From: Dillenia suffruticosa
Taxonomy: Eukaryota; Streptophyta; Magnoliopsida; Dilleniales; Dilleniaceae
Direction of reading: 5' to 3'
NCBI GenBank assembly: GCA_033439265.1
Contig: JAVTVX010000017.1
Location: 8,206,001 to 8,270,000 of the forward strand
Length of the DNA: 64,000 bases
Positions 24,001 to 36,474 of the stretch are shown piece after piece (the first letter of the stretch is position 1; every line of letters starts with the position of its first letter). The position numbers and the translations under genes are program-made. The notes beneath the pieces are model-generated. The model saw only the letters and a list, made by a program, of their open reading frames with translations, searched no databases and had not been told where the DNA came from.

Positions 24001-24756
24001 CAATATAAAGTTCATGCTCAAACTCTTTCAAGAATACCAATCTACCCTAGGTTATGACTATCTATTGTAAAAAGACTGAACTTCTAGTTCTAGCAGACAA
24101 TTCTCCATGCATACAAACCTCTTCTGCAACAGATTAAACAGTTACAAAAGTTGTCTGCTTGTGACTTGTGCTACTCATTCTCCATGCGTGTTAACTTATT
24201 GTAAAATATTAAACCTAAGCCACTGGCGAGCTTGCTTTATTATTTTTGGCTTACTATAATCTCCATGCATGTTCACTTATTGTAAAATATTAAACTTAAG
24301 CCACTGGTGAGCTTGCTTTATTGTTTTTGGCTTACTATTAGAGTTATTCTTTCTGTCCGAACCATAAAGCCTATGTGTTTATCGATCTGTCTTCAAGTCC
24401 AATCTGTTTTTTCTGGAAGAAATAAAATTTGAGCTTGGACTTTACACGTCATAAAGTTCCTTTTTTTTTTTTTTGTCTTTTACAGGATTGTCTTCAGTGC
24501 ACATTCTCATGACTTTTGTGATCATCTCCATTTGGATGGGACTCGCGAGGTAACAGTTCCAGCAATTACATGGGATGCAAAGGATGACCCTGGTTTTGTT
24601 ATTGCCATTTTTAGAAGGAATGGTATGATATCTGTGAGTCGTTGCACTCTTGCTAGGGAGTCTCATGTTTTAGGTACTTATGCATGTTTTATGATTTTAC
24701 TGATGACAATAGTGCTTATTACAAAGAGGATTCATCTAACTAATTTGACAAGATGA
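20951..24756 (+). CDS. membrane-anchored metallophosphoesterase-like protein, degenerate active site (MPPE1/Ted1-like)
   Basis: Four coding exons: 20951-21193, 22240-22832, 23738-23824 and 24486-24756. All introns are GT-AG, and the joined frame is 397 aa. A hydrophobic N-terminal segment (residues about 5-22, AVMALMMICALLIYEDWV) and a C-terminal one (TYACFMILLMTIVLIT) frame a luminal-type phosphoesterase fold. This resembles MPPE1/PGAP5 and Ted1, which trim GPI anchors in the ER/Golgi. Metal motifs are only partly kept: LLVLGDVSAKG (Asp97) and AHSH are present, and HFPLH is kept. The GNHD motif reads GDRD (134-137), and the first D-x-H site reads ADLLLL. It may therefore be inactive or have a changed function; the assignment to this clade is inference. 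An upstream ATG precedes the start. Convergent with the xylosidase pseudogene. Confidence 0.85.
24180..24341 (+). repeat. two-copy 81-bp tandem duplication in intron 3
   Basis: Units 24180-24260 and 24261-24341 share ctccatgc, cttattgtaaaatattaaac, aagccactgg and tttttggcttacta. They differ at a handful of positions. The array lies wholly inside the intron before the last exon of the metallophosphoesterase-like gene. Confidence 0.85.
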
Positions 24757-25467
24757 TGGCCAAGTGTCTGACATCATTTTTGTTCGTGTACTCCCTTCTA
24801 GAAATATCAAATTTAATTAAATTGTGTTGCCCAGAGGAACTAATGATAAATAAAAGTAGATAATATATGATGAGTTGTGGTTTTTCACCGGTGGAAGATG
24901 TGTACGGCGTGGTTTTTCATCATATTTTCATCGCGCTGAATTCAAAAGTCCCATGGTGTTGTTCATTGGACATTCAGATTTAATTCTTCTTCATTATGCA
25001 TGTCTGTCTCACTGCCTCCCTCCACCAGGTAGTCACTGTTCCCATGGAGCTTTTATTGCTCTTGCATTTTCTAACCCACAACATTGTCAGGCATCTTGAT
25101 TGCATATGTAGACAATCAGAATCATTTGCACTCATTGTGCCCTCTCAAGGACTTGGTTGAGGGCCCTCCTTCCCATTCAGTTGGAGTAAAATCTATCTTA
25201 GCTAGTAGTCAAATTCAAAAGAATAGTCTTAGCTATTACTAGATATTATGTTCTCTGTGGTCTTCTATTAAAACCTTGAGTTTATGAGGAAACCATGTAA
25301 TTAGGTTTGATGAAAAGGGGACAAGATACAGTAAGAACTGAAATTGCCAGTCTGATCTGCCAACGTGTCATAGATTCCAAAAGTGATAGTCTTTGCATTT
25401 ATTCAAGGCCTGGTTGTTGAGATAAGCATTCTGTGGAAATAAACAAGCCCCAAACAATACTAGCTCA
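24757..25467. other. space between convergent genes (3' UTRs)
   Basis: This stretch holds the 3' ends of the metallophosphoesterase-like gene (+) and the xylosidase pseudogene (-). No other gene was recognised. Confidence 0.5.
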
Positions 25468-27094
25468 TTAACACCAAATTATGGTTGTGAGCTGCCGCTT
25501 TTCATTTCCCACAACCATATAATGCAATCCTTCTTCCATTTCCATCAAACTATCTTCATTGGCACTGCTAAGATGCTCACAAGGACTCACTGTGATATCG
25601 ATTTCGGTGCTTTCCCCTGCCTTCAACATCACACTCTTGAACCCAATCAAGCGTTTAATTGGTCTTCCCTCTTTAGTTTGGCCATTTGCTACAAACAACA
25701 AAACTGGATGCTTGCCCAGCATGTCTCCTTCATTTTTAACTCGAATGGTTTCCGAGTACATCTTCTCACAGGCATCGGAACCCAGTTCAGAGACTAAAAC
25801 AAAACGGTCTGAATCCAACTTCTTAGTGGCGTCACTTACTCCAGTCTGGTTAAGGTAAAGTTTCTTATGCTCTGTAGTTGCAAGCTCATAGCCATAGTTT
25901 GTGTAGCTGAGACCATAGCCATACTCAAAAACTGTTTCGCCCTTGTAAAACCTGTAGGTTCGTCCTGGATAACCTGAAGATGGATCAGGCCGCATTCTCA
26001 TGTCTGTCATTGGCACTTCGATGAAGTCTTTAGGATACCAAGTGATTGGTAATCTCCCACCTGCATGGCGACCCAAATGGGCAAAATAAAAACCATGAAG
26101 TACAAGAAAAAAGGGCTTTTTTTGAGTTGTAATTAGTTATAGCATTTTTTACCTGGATTATGATCACCAAATATGATCTGCGCAATAGCAGTTCCTCCGG
26201 CTTCGCCTGGATAACCGGCCCACAAGATGCTTCCAACGTTGCGATCGTATTTGGCAAAAGTCACATCAACTGGACCTCCACAGAGAAGCACCAACACAAC
26301 AGGCTTCCTGGCAGCTTTTGCGACACTGGTGATGAGACGCTGTTGCTTTCCAGGAAGCACCAAGTCGTCTTGGTCAGGGTCCTCCCTCTCCCAAGTTTGA
26401 TCCAAACCCATGACCAGAACCACATAATCGACTGATTTAGCCAGTGCCACTGCCTCTCCAATTGAAGCAGAGGTACAATTCACAAAATCGCATCCTTGAT
26501 GATGCTCTGTGTTCTTGACATAACTCTGCAAACCTTGTAATGGGGTGACACTTTTACATGGAGGGCCGAAGTAGTTTCCTAGAAGTGTTTGTGGGGCATT
26601 GGCATTGGGTCCAATAACTGCAAGGGTTGGTGTTTTTGTTTTGGAGAGAGGAAGGAGCCTGCCTGAGTTCTTCAGGAGGACAATGCCATCTTTTGCAGCC
26701 TCGAGAGCCAAGCTCTGGTGGTCGTGGGAGCAGACTTGATCTGGACCGATCGTCCCATAGGGTAGTCTGGTCGGATCACCATTGAAGAGTCCCAACCTCA
26801 TTCTCACGGAGAACAGGTTGTGGAGGGCTCTATCTATTTGAGCCACCGTTGCCTTTCCCTTTTGAACTGCTGACTTGGTGTGATAGCAAGTAGCAGCCAC
26901 AATTCAAATCCATGCCTGCAAAACAAATGGATACCACATTTCAAATCATGTATGCTTATAAGCATTATTACCGCCAACTTGATAAGCCCAAATGCCACTT
27001 CAGGGCCCCCAATTTGGGCACAATCTCATCCTGGCTCATATTTCATAAGGGTCCAATCCAGTTTCTTTTTCTTCTTCTTCTTCTTCTCCTCCCC

Positions 27095-27143
<49 letters not shown>

Positions 27144-29135
27144 ACACACACAAACGGGGCGATTGTAACGCAAGTGGAATATGCTTAGCATTTGGCAAGG
27201 AGGGAAAAGAACAAGCAGAATAGACGATTGAGTGCGGAAAGAAAACAGTACAATTTTTTACTTCCACATTCGGCAAAACACACAAGTGGGTCCATAGCCC
27301 AGACCATAGCATGCGCCGACATGCCGATTTTTCCTTGGGTGGGACCGCAAGATCCAAATTATGTGCAATGGCACGGACTCTTTGGGAGCAAACATTAATC
27401 GTGCATGATTGCGTGGCATATTATGATTGGAAAAGGTGGGTCCCAAATACACTACGACTCACCAGCTTTGAGGACATCAGCAACTGCATCATCGGGTGAT
27501 TTTGCATGTCCTTGTTTTTCGTAAATGATGGAGACTGCGTGGCAGTCCGATGTTATGTACCTGATTATAACCTACAAAGCGTCGGTCAATTCTATTGGCC
27601 AATTCTATTTACAGTATGAACATTATTAGTATAGATTGGGTATTCGTGAGGGTTACCCTTGGAATTTCCAGAGTTCTCTCGCGGTCTTGGATAAGAGATT
27701 GTAATCCGCACAATTTGGGACCCCATTGACTCGATTGTAAGCACACAAAATCCCGCTTGCTCGACCTTGTTGGATACAACTCTGAAACGGGGGCTGGTAT
27801 GTATCTGCCAGGTCTTGTCGACTCACCTGAAATTTCCCGCAAAACCACATCTCAATAAAATCTACGACCTTTGCTTGGTACCGGACATTGACCAATAAAG
27901 ACCTCTGCTTTGTATCGTGTCCTTGTTTTTTAAACCCACATTTAATTTATCATAATCTTTTGTTATATCTTATGCTCCATCCATGTTACTTTACTGCAAA
28001 CATTTGGACTCTAGCATTTTTTTAGATCTAATCAAACAACATTAAGCATTTAAAATAAAAAAATTGATATAATGAACAAAAAGGTAAATCTCATCCAAAC
28101 CCAAGAAAATGTCCACCACTAACTTTTTTTCCTTTTTTAACATATTTTTTCACAAGATAAAGACACTGAATTTCTTCAATTTCATCGGTAGGTAATACCC
28201 TTTACATCCAGAATTAGGAACCTTTTTCAACTATGTTGGAGAAAACAAAAAGAAAGGGAAACCGATATAAAAGAAACAAAAACACAATGAGACCAAACCT
28301 TACTTTAGCATCAAAAACAAATCGACCGATTCCTTTCCAGTTATCCAAATCATATGCAGTGAAATGCTTGCAACAAGCTGACGCCTGAAGATGACCATCT
28401 CTAACAAATGAAATTGCATATTTTCCGGTAACCAGTGGGTCTTCGCCAAGTGTCTCTTGCCCTCTCCCTCATCTTGGGTCCCTAAAAATATTAATGTTTG
28501 GCGCCCAAAATGTCATTCCAGTTGCTTGTCCTGCATTATACACTGCTCTTGCCTCCGTTCCAATCACCTAAAAGTCACATATACCCTTCTCGCATCAAGA
28601 TCAATCAATCAAAAACAATATATTTCATGGAAATTTGGTGTGCATAAGCAAGTGACTAAGAGAGACATCAATCTAATAATGTTAGGAGTACATACAAAAC
28701 AAATTAACAAAACAGATTCCAACTCGTCGAAAGACTTACGGATGCAATGCGATACCAAAGAAGTACATCAAAAGAGGCAGCGGTGAGAATGACTTGAGGG
28801 AAGCTGGCGGCAGCTTTGAATGGGCCATCAAAACTGATCCCTTTTCTGGCATTTGCCACGCCGTGCAGTGCCTCAGACCACCATTCAAAGGCGGGGATGC
28901 CAAGTCGAGGGATCGCCGGTGCTGTGTTAACGAGTTGGGAGATTTTCTCATCTAGTGTTAGCCGTGAGACAAGGTCTTTAACCCTTTGGGCAATGGGAAG
29001 CTTGGTTTGGCAAAAAGGATATGATTTTGTTGATGAGTCTGGTTGGTCGCATGAGAATGGTGGCTTAGTTGCTTAAGTAGTAAACATTATTGTGAGACAT
29101 GTTTGAGATATGATAAGTAGTTTTTGGAGTGCCAT
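25468..29135 (-). pseudogene. BXL-like: GH3 beta-D-xylosidase (BXL family), disrupted
   Basis: Six exons on the minus strand: 29135-28740, 28567-28304, 27826-27657, 27560-27463, 26915-26153 and 26060-25468. All have intact GT-AG sites; together they would encode about 761 aa. Recognisable parts are [40 protein letters not shown] and ITSDCHAV (nucleophile Asp, codon 282). WEREDPDQDDLVLPGKQQ and ITWYPKDF follow. The family hydrolyses xylo-oligosaccharides and arabinoxylan side chains in the cell wall. Lesions are TAA at 29075-29073 (codon 21, in the signal peptide) and TGA at 28471-28469 (codon 165, replacing Trp of DPRWGRGQET). A net -2 frameshift lies near 26886 just after MDLNCGCYL, and about 12-14 residues are missing before [13 protein letters not shown]. 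No functional enzyme can be made unless these are assembly errors. Confidence 0.93.
27061..27150 (+). repeat. CTT/CT/CA microsatellite in intron 4 of the xylosidase pseudogene
   Basis: Runs of CTT (about 27068-27086), CT (about 27099-27142) and a short CA tract lie inside the intron between exons 4 and 5 of the xylosidase pseudogene. Confidence 0.9.
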
Positions 29136-31366
29136 TTCTTTTGATGCAGAGATGTTGAAGTGAGGGAGGCGTGTGGAAGATGAAGGCTTTAAGGACCAAG
29201 GGGATTTGATTATTCAATTTAGGGTAAATGACATTATTGACCTTTGTGTTGTTTTTTCATTTCGGACAACCAAATATATTAATTTTTTGGGGCTATTTGT
29301 GGACTCCGGGACTATGAGGGTGACAACATTTTAAAGACTCCGTTTGCGTATTGTTTTCAGGTGTATGTGTAGTTGAAGTACATGGGAACAGGAACACAAT
29401 ATCAATATAATAATCTTCTTCCATTTGGTAATTCTCTCAAGTGGTTCTTTCATTAATCAAAGATCCTCAAAGCAACTCCTTTCGATTATTGGGTTTTTTT
29501 CAGATTTCCTTAAAATGGGTCCGGTTTCATGTCACATTGATTTAAAAAAAAAAAAAAAAAACCCTAAACTCACACGCAGTGCGGGCACAATTTTACAGAT
29601 CTAAACACTAGTATTGCCGGATGATACCGTAAGGGCTCATTGGTTGATCATGAAGAGTTTTAAGTTGAATACTTATTTAAATAATTTTAAATTTTTATTT
29701 ATAATAAAAAGTTCTAGTTTTTAATTTATTCTTCCTTATTACCAAACAAAAAAAAAAAAAGATGTCTCAACCAATAAATGAAACTAAAATGGGTATTTAT
29801 ATTGTAAAAGAGTTCTCAAAGTCAAAAGGATTTAAATAACAACAGAGAACTTAAATGATTAAAATTTTGTATACAATTGTAAAAACCTTTCAAATTTGAT
29901 TTTTTTTCTTTTTTGCTGGGGGAAAAAATACAAGACGGGGAGAAAAGCAGCCGAGGTGAAAACGTGCGGAAGACTCGCTAAGACCTATTCTCAAATGAAT
30001 CAAACACATAAACTAAACAAATTTGAAACTATGACAAAGGAGGATGCAAAGGAAAAAAAGAAAAAAGAAAAAAAAAAAGGTCGGCTCAGACCCAATGCAC
30101 ACTGCATTTTCGTATTTCTGAGTCTTGGCACTGCTAGCGCAAATGCTATTAGAGGCGATCAATTGTATTTATCTGTCACTCATGTCTAGAAAGATACCAT
30201 CATTATAGAAAAAAATTGTAGGAATTCAGGATTAAAAAAAAAAAAAAAAAAAATTGCGAGAGAAGAACTAGGCACTGTCCCTTTGCCATTCTAGCTGATC
30301 AAGTGGGGTTTCCTTCCCAAAAGAGATAAGGGAGCCGGTCCACTCAGCGTTCTCTCCTTCTAAAGACTTTTCTTCCCTTACCAAAAAAAATTTGTGTTTT
30401 AAGTAACCATTGACTTAGTTTTGCGGAGATTGCATGTCAACCGTTCTTAAACAACCATGCAGATAAATTTTTGAGAGTCCCAACCCTTGCATTGCAGAGT
30501 TGAAGCATTTTCTTCTTCTGTTTGTTCCTCATGCGGCGAAGATAATGAAGAAAGTGACGAAGAAATACAATTGCTAAACATAAATTTTTTATCTTATTTG
30601 AGATACATGTATTTATCAACTGATCAAATTATGTAAAAATAAACTTATCACGGGCGTGCATTAGGGGTGTATGGCCTACAAGACCGGAGAGGATAAGATA
30701 ATGATGCAACTGAGCTGACTTTTACTATCCAATGGTGTCGATTAGTCTAAAGAACGGTTGGCTAGCCATCCTATCACTCTCACTTTTTCTCACGTGATGA
30801 TACCAATAAAGAATCTCTGTCTATGATTGTGTCCCAACTGCTCCAGAATATTTCAAAAAGTTCATAATGTTTGGCCAATGAAGGAATATGAATGAATAAG
30901 GTGAGAAAAGAAAAGTATGGTCTGTTGCAAAACTAATAACAACAAGGACCTTAGAAATTAAAAAAACAAATACTACAAACTCCCCTAGTTTGCTCCGAAA
31001 AGCACTAATGATTGAATGTGAAAACAAAACTAAACAAAAATTACACAAGGAAATTCTAAATGTTGTGATGAAGTATCTTTTGTTGGCCTACTCAAATTCC
31101 TTTTATAGCCCGTTCAATTTGATCTTTCCAAACAATCTTTTTCTAATCTTCTTTCAAATTATGATATTTATCATACCGATTTTCTAATAGAATTAAAATT
31201 GTTATCATGTCTCTCTTAGATACATATTTTGACGATGGATTTCTCTAATCTGATCGGATGCTTTTTCTATGGATAAATTAAGCCTTCATCTGAATGATAT
31301 TTTGCAACCGATAATGGATTTCTCCAAAATTTGGATGTCAACAAATACATTTGTAATTTTTGGAAG
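29136..31366. other. AT-rich intergenic region upstream of the xylosidase pseudogene
   Basis: The first few hundred bases would be the pseudogene's promoter. The rest holds A runs (about 29544-29561, 30233-30252) and no recognised gene or complete element. Confidence 0.5.
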
Positions 31367-33131
31367 TGAGTTTTACTCTACAAATAATGATTTTATTGAC
31401 TCAAACAGGATGTCTAACCATCGGATGATCTTGATCAATGAGACCTACAAAACATTGTCTAAGAGTGCTCGACGGGAGAGACTTTGACACTCAAATTAGA
31501 TAGCAGTTTTCAAAAAAAGAAGCAGACTAAAAAAGAGATTTTTGTTATGCCTTTATGTGCTATGTATAACTTACGAGAGCATACCTGACTGGTTGACTTA
31601 ATGATATATATATATAGCCTCCGTATATGAGTTTCCCATGCATTCGAGAAGTTAAAATCCTAATTTACTTATGAAAGTATTATGAGATTATGAAGATCAT
31701 GGTAAATGATTCCTAAAGATTTAAAATTCTATTATTCATGAAAGTTCGGATAACCAAAAGATTCTTTTCCTTATTGGCAGTAGTCAAAAATTTCCTTCCT
31801 GATTACGGCACTATTAGAAAACATGGTTTCAGCGATGGAAAATTACCAACAAAAAAATATCCGTCGGTAATAACTATAAATTTGCGATGGATTAACGTTG
31901 AGATCAATATCGAGATTAGCGACGGATTAATAACGCATCAACGATGGATTACCGATGGAATTTTTAATGATGGAAAATTTTCATCGCTAATCCGTTAGTA
32001 TAACAGTGGTGGGTAAAAAAAATTAAAAATAAATAAATATAGCTATCAACGACGGAAAAATTAGCGACGGAAATTTTAGCGACAAATTAACGACAAAAAA
32101 TTTAGCGACGAATTATCGACAGATTTTTTAATTTTTTTAATTTTTTAATTTTTTTAAATTTTTAAATTTTTTAAATTTTTAAATTTTTAAATTTTTAAAT
32201 TTTTATTTAATAATTCCTTTTCATTTTCTTTTTATTTTATTTTGTGAAAAAATAACATTATTTTATTTTTTAAAATTTTTGTAATATTTTATTTTAAATT
32301 ATTATTTTATAATAAATATCATTTTATTATTTAATTTTTGTAATATTTTATTATTATTATTTTATAATAAAATATCATTTTAAATTATTTTATTATTATT
32401 AAATACAGTGTGATGAAGAGAACAAATAATAAAAAAAAAAGGATAAGACAAGAGAGTTCAATGTGGTGTGGTGGTTGTGGTGTCTTTGTATTTCTGTTTG
32501 TGCGCAGGTTCGAGTAGTGACGGATACGGTGAAGGAGGAATTTTATGCATAATAAAGCAAGCTAGCACATGGGCGGATGTGTGGGCTTGGCGTGGACCAG
32601 GAGGGCGGGTGCCACATGGCTGAGCGCGTGGAGCCTGCTAAGAGCTTAAAAATGTGCTCAAAAATCATCGACGGAACTTTTTCCGTCATTGATTTATTTT
32701 CAATTTATTTTCATATTTTATTTTTCAATGACAGATTTTTTTTATCGCTAATATCATCGACGGATTTTTTCTGTCACTAATCCAACGCTAATATTTGCGA
32801 CGAAAAAAAATCCGTCGCTGAAAATTAGTGGGGTCACTTTTTACGATAGATTTAGTGAAGGAAAAAAGACTTTCAGAGATGGATTTTTCCATCATTGAAA
32901 GACTGTTTTTTAGTAGTGTGGGAGTTTGTCCTTGTGATTTAAGGAAAAGTAAATATTGCCTTTAGCTGAATAGTGACACCGAGTACTAAGAAGATGTGGG
33001 AATTGACTAGCTAACTATTGAGAAGGATCTGACACTCAAATCTCGTATTGACAACACATTTTGGTACGTTATGTCCATTAGACTATGGGTTCGAAGGGCC
33101 TTAAGTCTTGCGATAATGGGCCTTTGGGTCT
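31367..33131 (-). repeat. left (3') LTR of the gypsy element, split by a CACTA insertion
   Basis: Aligns with 36475-37410: shared stretches include tgagttttactctaca, atgattcc with aaaattctattatt, gtttgtcc with gtgattta, and aagaagatgtgg. It is about 650 bp without the insertion at 31809-32918. The right edge is set by the end of the alignment near gcctttgggtct. Confidence 0.85.
31809..32918. mobile_element. non-autonomous CACTA (En/Spm-type) transposon
   Basis: It starts CACTATTAGAAAACA at 31809 and ends ...TTTTTTAGTAGTG at 32918. The terminal inverted repeat is CACTA(C/T)TA(A/G)AAAACA. Subterminal DNA is full of short copies of gacgga/ttagcgacgg in both directions, as usual for CACTA elements. 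The flanks CGG and TGG fit a 3-bp target duplication with one change. The interior is AT-rich with no transposase frame, so it needs enzyme from another element. Confidence 0.88.
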
Positions 33132-34300
33132 TACTCTATTACTTGCCCCTGACTCCTAGTGTCGTTCTATAGGAAGAGATTCAAAAGTACTATTAAACGG
33201 ATAAGAATTCAAAAAGATATTAATGCAGAACATTAAATATGACACGTACTGCTTCAATCTCCATGAATCGTCTCCAATATATTTTATAAGACGTGGTGTC
33301 TAATTGGTTCGTGTATTATCATAATTTCTTTTGACAGTTTTAACTTTCACATAGAAAGGTAATTCGTAAGTCAATTCTTTTGAAATTTACAAATAATACT
33401 CATAGAGAAAGAATCGGATTGAAAATGGCTAAGGGTTCATTGTTGTTAGCTCATTCGGGCATCAACGACATTACGAGTATTATAACAGAGGACAAACTGC
33501 ACAATGTCCAGAATGACATGTTGTTAGGGGATGATTATGTCTGTTAGTTGGCTACTGATAGAGATAGGCCAACAAGGTATCGGAGGGCCATGTTTCGATA
33601 TATAAATAATGTGTCAAGTATGGCTTAAAGGTGCCGTATACAGACGATATCACTCTAGTTTTGCTCTATTGGAACATTTTTCTGATGATGTTGATTCCCA
33701 ACATCTGGCACTTGGTGATTGTCGTGATATCATTGATAAGTTTCTGTCATCTTCGTTTTGACTTCGAAATTCTGGCATCCATATTTTAATTTAAGAGATA
33801 CGACCATGAGGGTTCTACATGAGAGGTGGTTTTATCTTCAAACCAAGCTTAAGTTGCGTTGGAAATTCTTTTACAAAGAGACTATCGATAAGAGTTGGAT
33901 ACATAAGTATTTTTTTATAGAGTTCTTGAATAAGAATTTAATGCCCACATTGTCAAGAGCCAATGAGCAGCCACTTCTCGAGTTAAAGACTCCTCAACCT
34001 TTTCGTCATTCAAGATTCATCTGTTCCGTCAGGGAGATGTATCCCTAGTTGATGGCATGTTCGTTCGAGAGAGTGAGCCGTATCTACCAGTTGAGGAGTT
34101 GCATCCCTAGTTGACAGCACGTTCGTTTGATAGAGTGTGCTTAGTAACACGTGCTTGATGTGATCAATTCATTGCAAGAGACTAATGAAGCAAGTCATTA
34201 CAAATGAAGTAATCCTATAAAACAAGTGGTAGGACTAGATACCATAAGTCATTCAACAAATAATTCTACAAACATAAGCATTATAGAAAAAGATTCAGAG

Positions 34301-36398
34301 TTACTTAGGAGGGTTCACTTCAAAATCACAGGATAGCATTCCAATGCTGGTCGAGATTCTGAACTTGACTTTCATATATTCCTTACTTAGCAGTGCCTCC
34401 AAGGCATTCAAACCAGGCCAACCCATGATGACATTATATAGTGAGGGCCATTTGACCACATTGAACGTTGTTGTACCTATTGCATGATTGGATGGAGTTC
34501 CGAGGGTGACGGGAAGTGAAATAGCATCTTCAAGGTATATCTATTCGGCCGAGAGTTCTTTAATTGGTCCAATATGAGATTGTAGGTTTGCTTGAGTAAA
34601 ATCTATTTGCTAAAAAACATTCCAATAGAAGAGATTATAGTTAGCCCCCTGATATATGAAGATCCTCCTTGTTTCGTTGTTGTCCGATCTTTGTGGTGAT
34701 AACAAGGGAATCATGTCAGTCTAGTTCAAATCCCACCAGATCATCGTTGCTAAAACCAATCATTGATCTTTTCTTCTTAGGTTGTTTTTCGGCACGTGTG
34801 GCAGTGACTTCTTTGGAAGTGGAATGGGATGGCTCGGTCTTGTGAAAAATTGGGGCCACTATTCATCCAGTCTCGTTCCATTGTATATATCTCGGTCGAA
34901 TAGTGTCATTAAGATGAGAGTCAGAAGATAATTGTCTAAGGGGTCGTATTCGCTCTGTACTTCGAGAATTACTCCATTTGATCAATTGCGAGCATCCCCT
35001 GGAATTGACTGCTTGCTTTGTTCACTCTCTTGTCTTGAAGTGTGTAAAACTTGAGGAGGGAGGCCTTCTCTTTCCGTGTTTATGAATCTTTGGAGCCGAC
35101 CACTTCGAACAAGAAACTCGAGTTCATCTTTCAACTTTCTGCATTCGTTCATCCAATGGTCGTAGTTCTGATAGAAATGGCAATATCGTGTTTTGTCTTT
35201 TTTCAAATCATCTTCTATTAAGTGAAGGGGGCACCTAACGTAGAGTTTGTTTCGAATCTGAAATAAAACTTGACTTGGTGTCTTGTTCAGAGGAGTGTAA
35301 GTTGTGAACCTTCATTGTTGAGAAGGTTCTTACTGGGCCCTCTCGGTCGAGGACTGTCGAGGTGATCAGCTGTGTTCATTCTGAGTTGGTCGGTTTCGTT
35401 GTTTGTCGAATGCTTTAGTATCTTCTGCAGCAATATACTTTTCCGCACAAGCATAAAACTCATGGATAATAGACAGGGGATTCTTCGTGATGGACATTTT
35501 AATCCCTGACAGTCGTAACCCGATAAGCAACGTTACTAATGTAATAGAATAGTTTAAACATTAGACATTTATTATGTCAGTTTTGAATTTATTGAGAAAG
35601 TCTTTCAATGGCTGGTCAAAGGAGGAACATGGACTTCCTCTTGGCCCCTCTATTGATCACGAAATATGTCTTGAACTATTGTCGAGATTGAGAGAAACTC
35701 TTGATACTGAACGGAGAAAGCGAATTGAACCATATCAGTGTATTACCCTTCAGGGTTGTAAGAAAGTGTTCGCACATAACCGCATCCGACATGTCTCTTA
35801 AGACTATTACAGTCACTAACTAAGCTACATGGTTCTGAATATCAACAGTGTCGTCATTCCTCTTCATAGGAGGAAGAAACACATCACGAGACATCGATTT
35901 TGTGGAAACCTTGGAGTCAAATAGTGAGAGACCGGTAATATATTGAGCATGGTCATCTCTTCTCGCATAAGCATGTATGAGTTCATCTGCCATGAGTTTC
36001 TCAAATCATCAAGGTTTGTCAGGAAGTCACCGATGGCTGTCAGTGCTTTCTTGGCTCGAGTCTTCATTGGCGCATGTGACCCAACCCATGTGAAGAAGAT
36101 TGTGCTTATGGTTTGAGGATATGACTAAACTCTTCTAACTGTTTGCTCATGCCTTGCAACTTGGATTCGAGTATTGCCATTCAGGTTGAGTGGCCCTTTC
36201 TAGAGATGTTGGAGCAAAGGCGAAATCGGTTGATTCCGTTGTATAACTGGCAGTTGGATTTCAAGTTGATTGGCAGTGGCGTGAATCTCAACAGAATTGT
36301 CTAGCACTGCAGGTTGAATAGTGTCTGTCAGGTAGTATGCGTCCTTCTATCATGGTCGTAGCTTTGGACGTAATCTTAGTTCTTCTCTTGGGAGGCAT
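34301..36398 (-). pseudogene. gypsy gag and protease remnants
   Basis: On the minus strand, MPPKRRTK starts at 36398. Gag-type segments follow in several frames, for example LRDMSDAVMCEHFLTTLKGN and a KYIAAEDTKAF stretch, at about 35990-35430. A knuckle-like RYCHFYQNYDHWMNECRKLK segment lies at about 35185-35125. Protease remains at about 34770-34301 include IGFSNDDLVGF, AISLPVTLGTP and SLYNVIMGWPGLNALEALLS. The expected catalytic D-(N/T)-G-S-S site reads roughly YQGAN, so the protease is dead. Stops and frame changes are frequent. The 33132-34300 interval toward the left LTR shows no recognisable domain. Confidence 0.8.
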
Positions 36399-36474
36399 GA
36401 TCTTCAGCAAGATGGAGTGCAAAACAAGTTTCTTCTTAGTCTGTTTCCCACAAATGGTTTTAATTTATTATAGG

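Noticed and set aside
26880-27223. Plus-strand open frames with long Ser-Leu runs
   Set aside because: They are translations of the CT microsatellite inside intron 4 of the xylosidase pseudogene.
31809-32918. CRISPR-like or other regular short repeat array (many gacgga/tccgtc copies)
   Set aside because: The repeats are irregular, in both orientations and lie within CACTA termini; this is the usual subterminal structure of that transposon class in a eukaryote.
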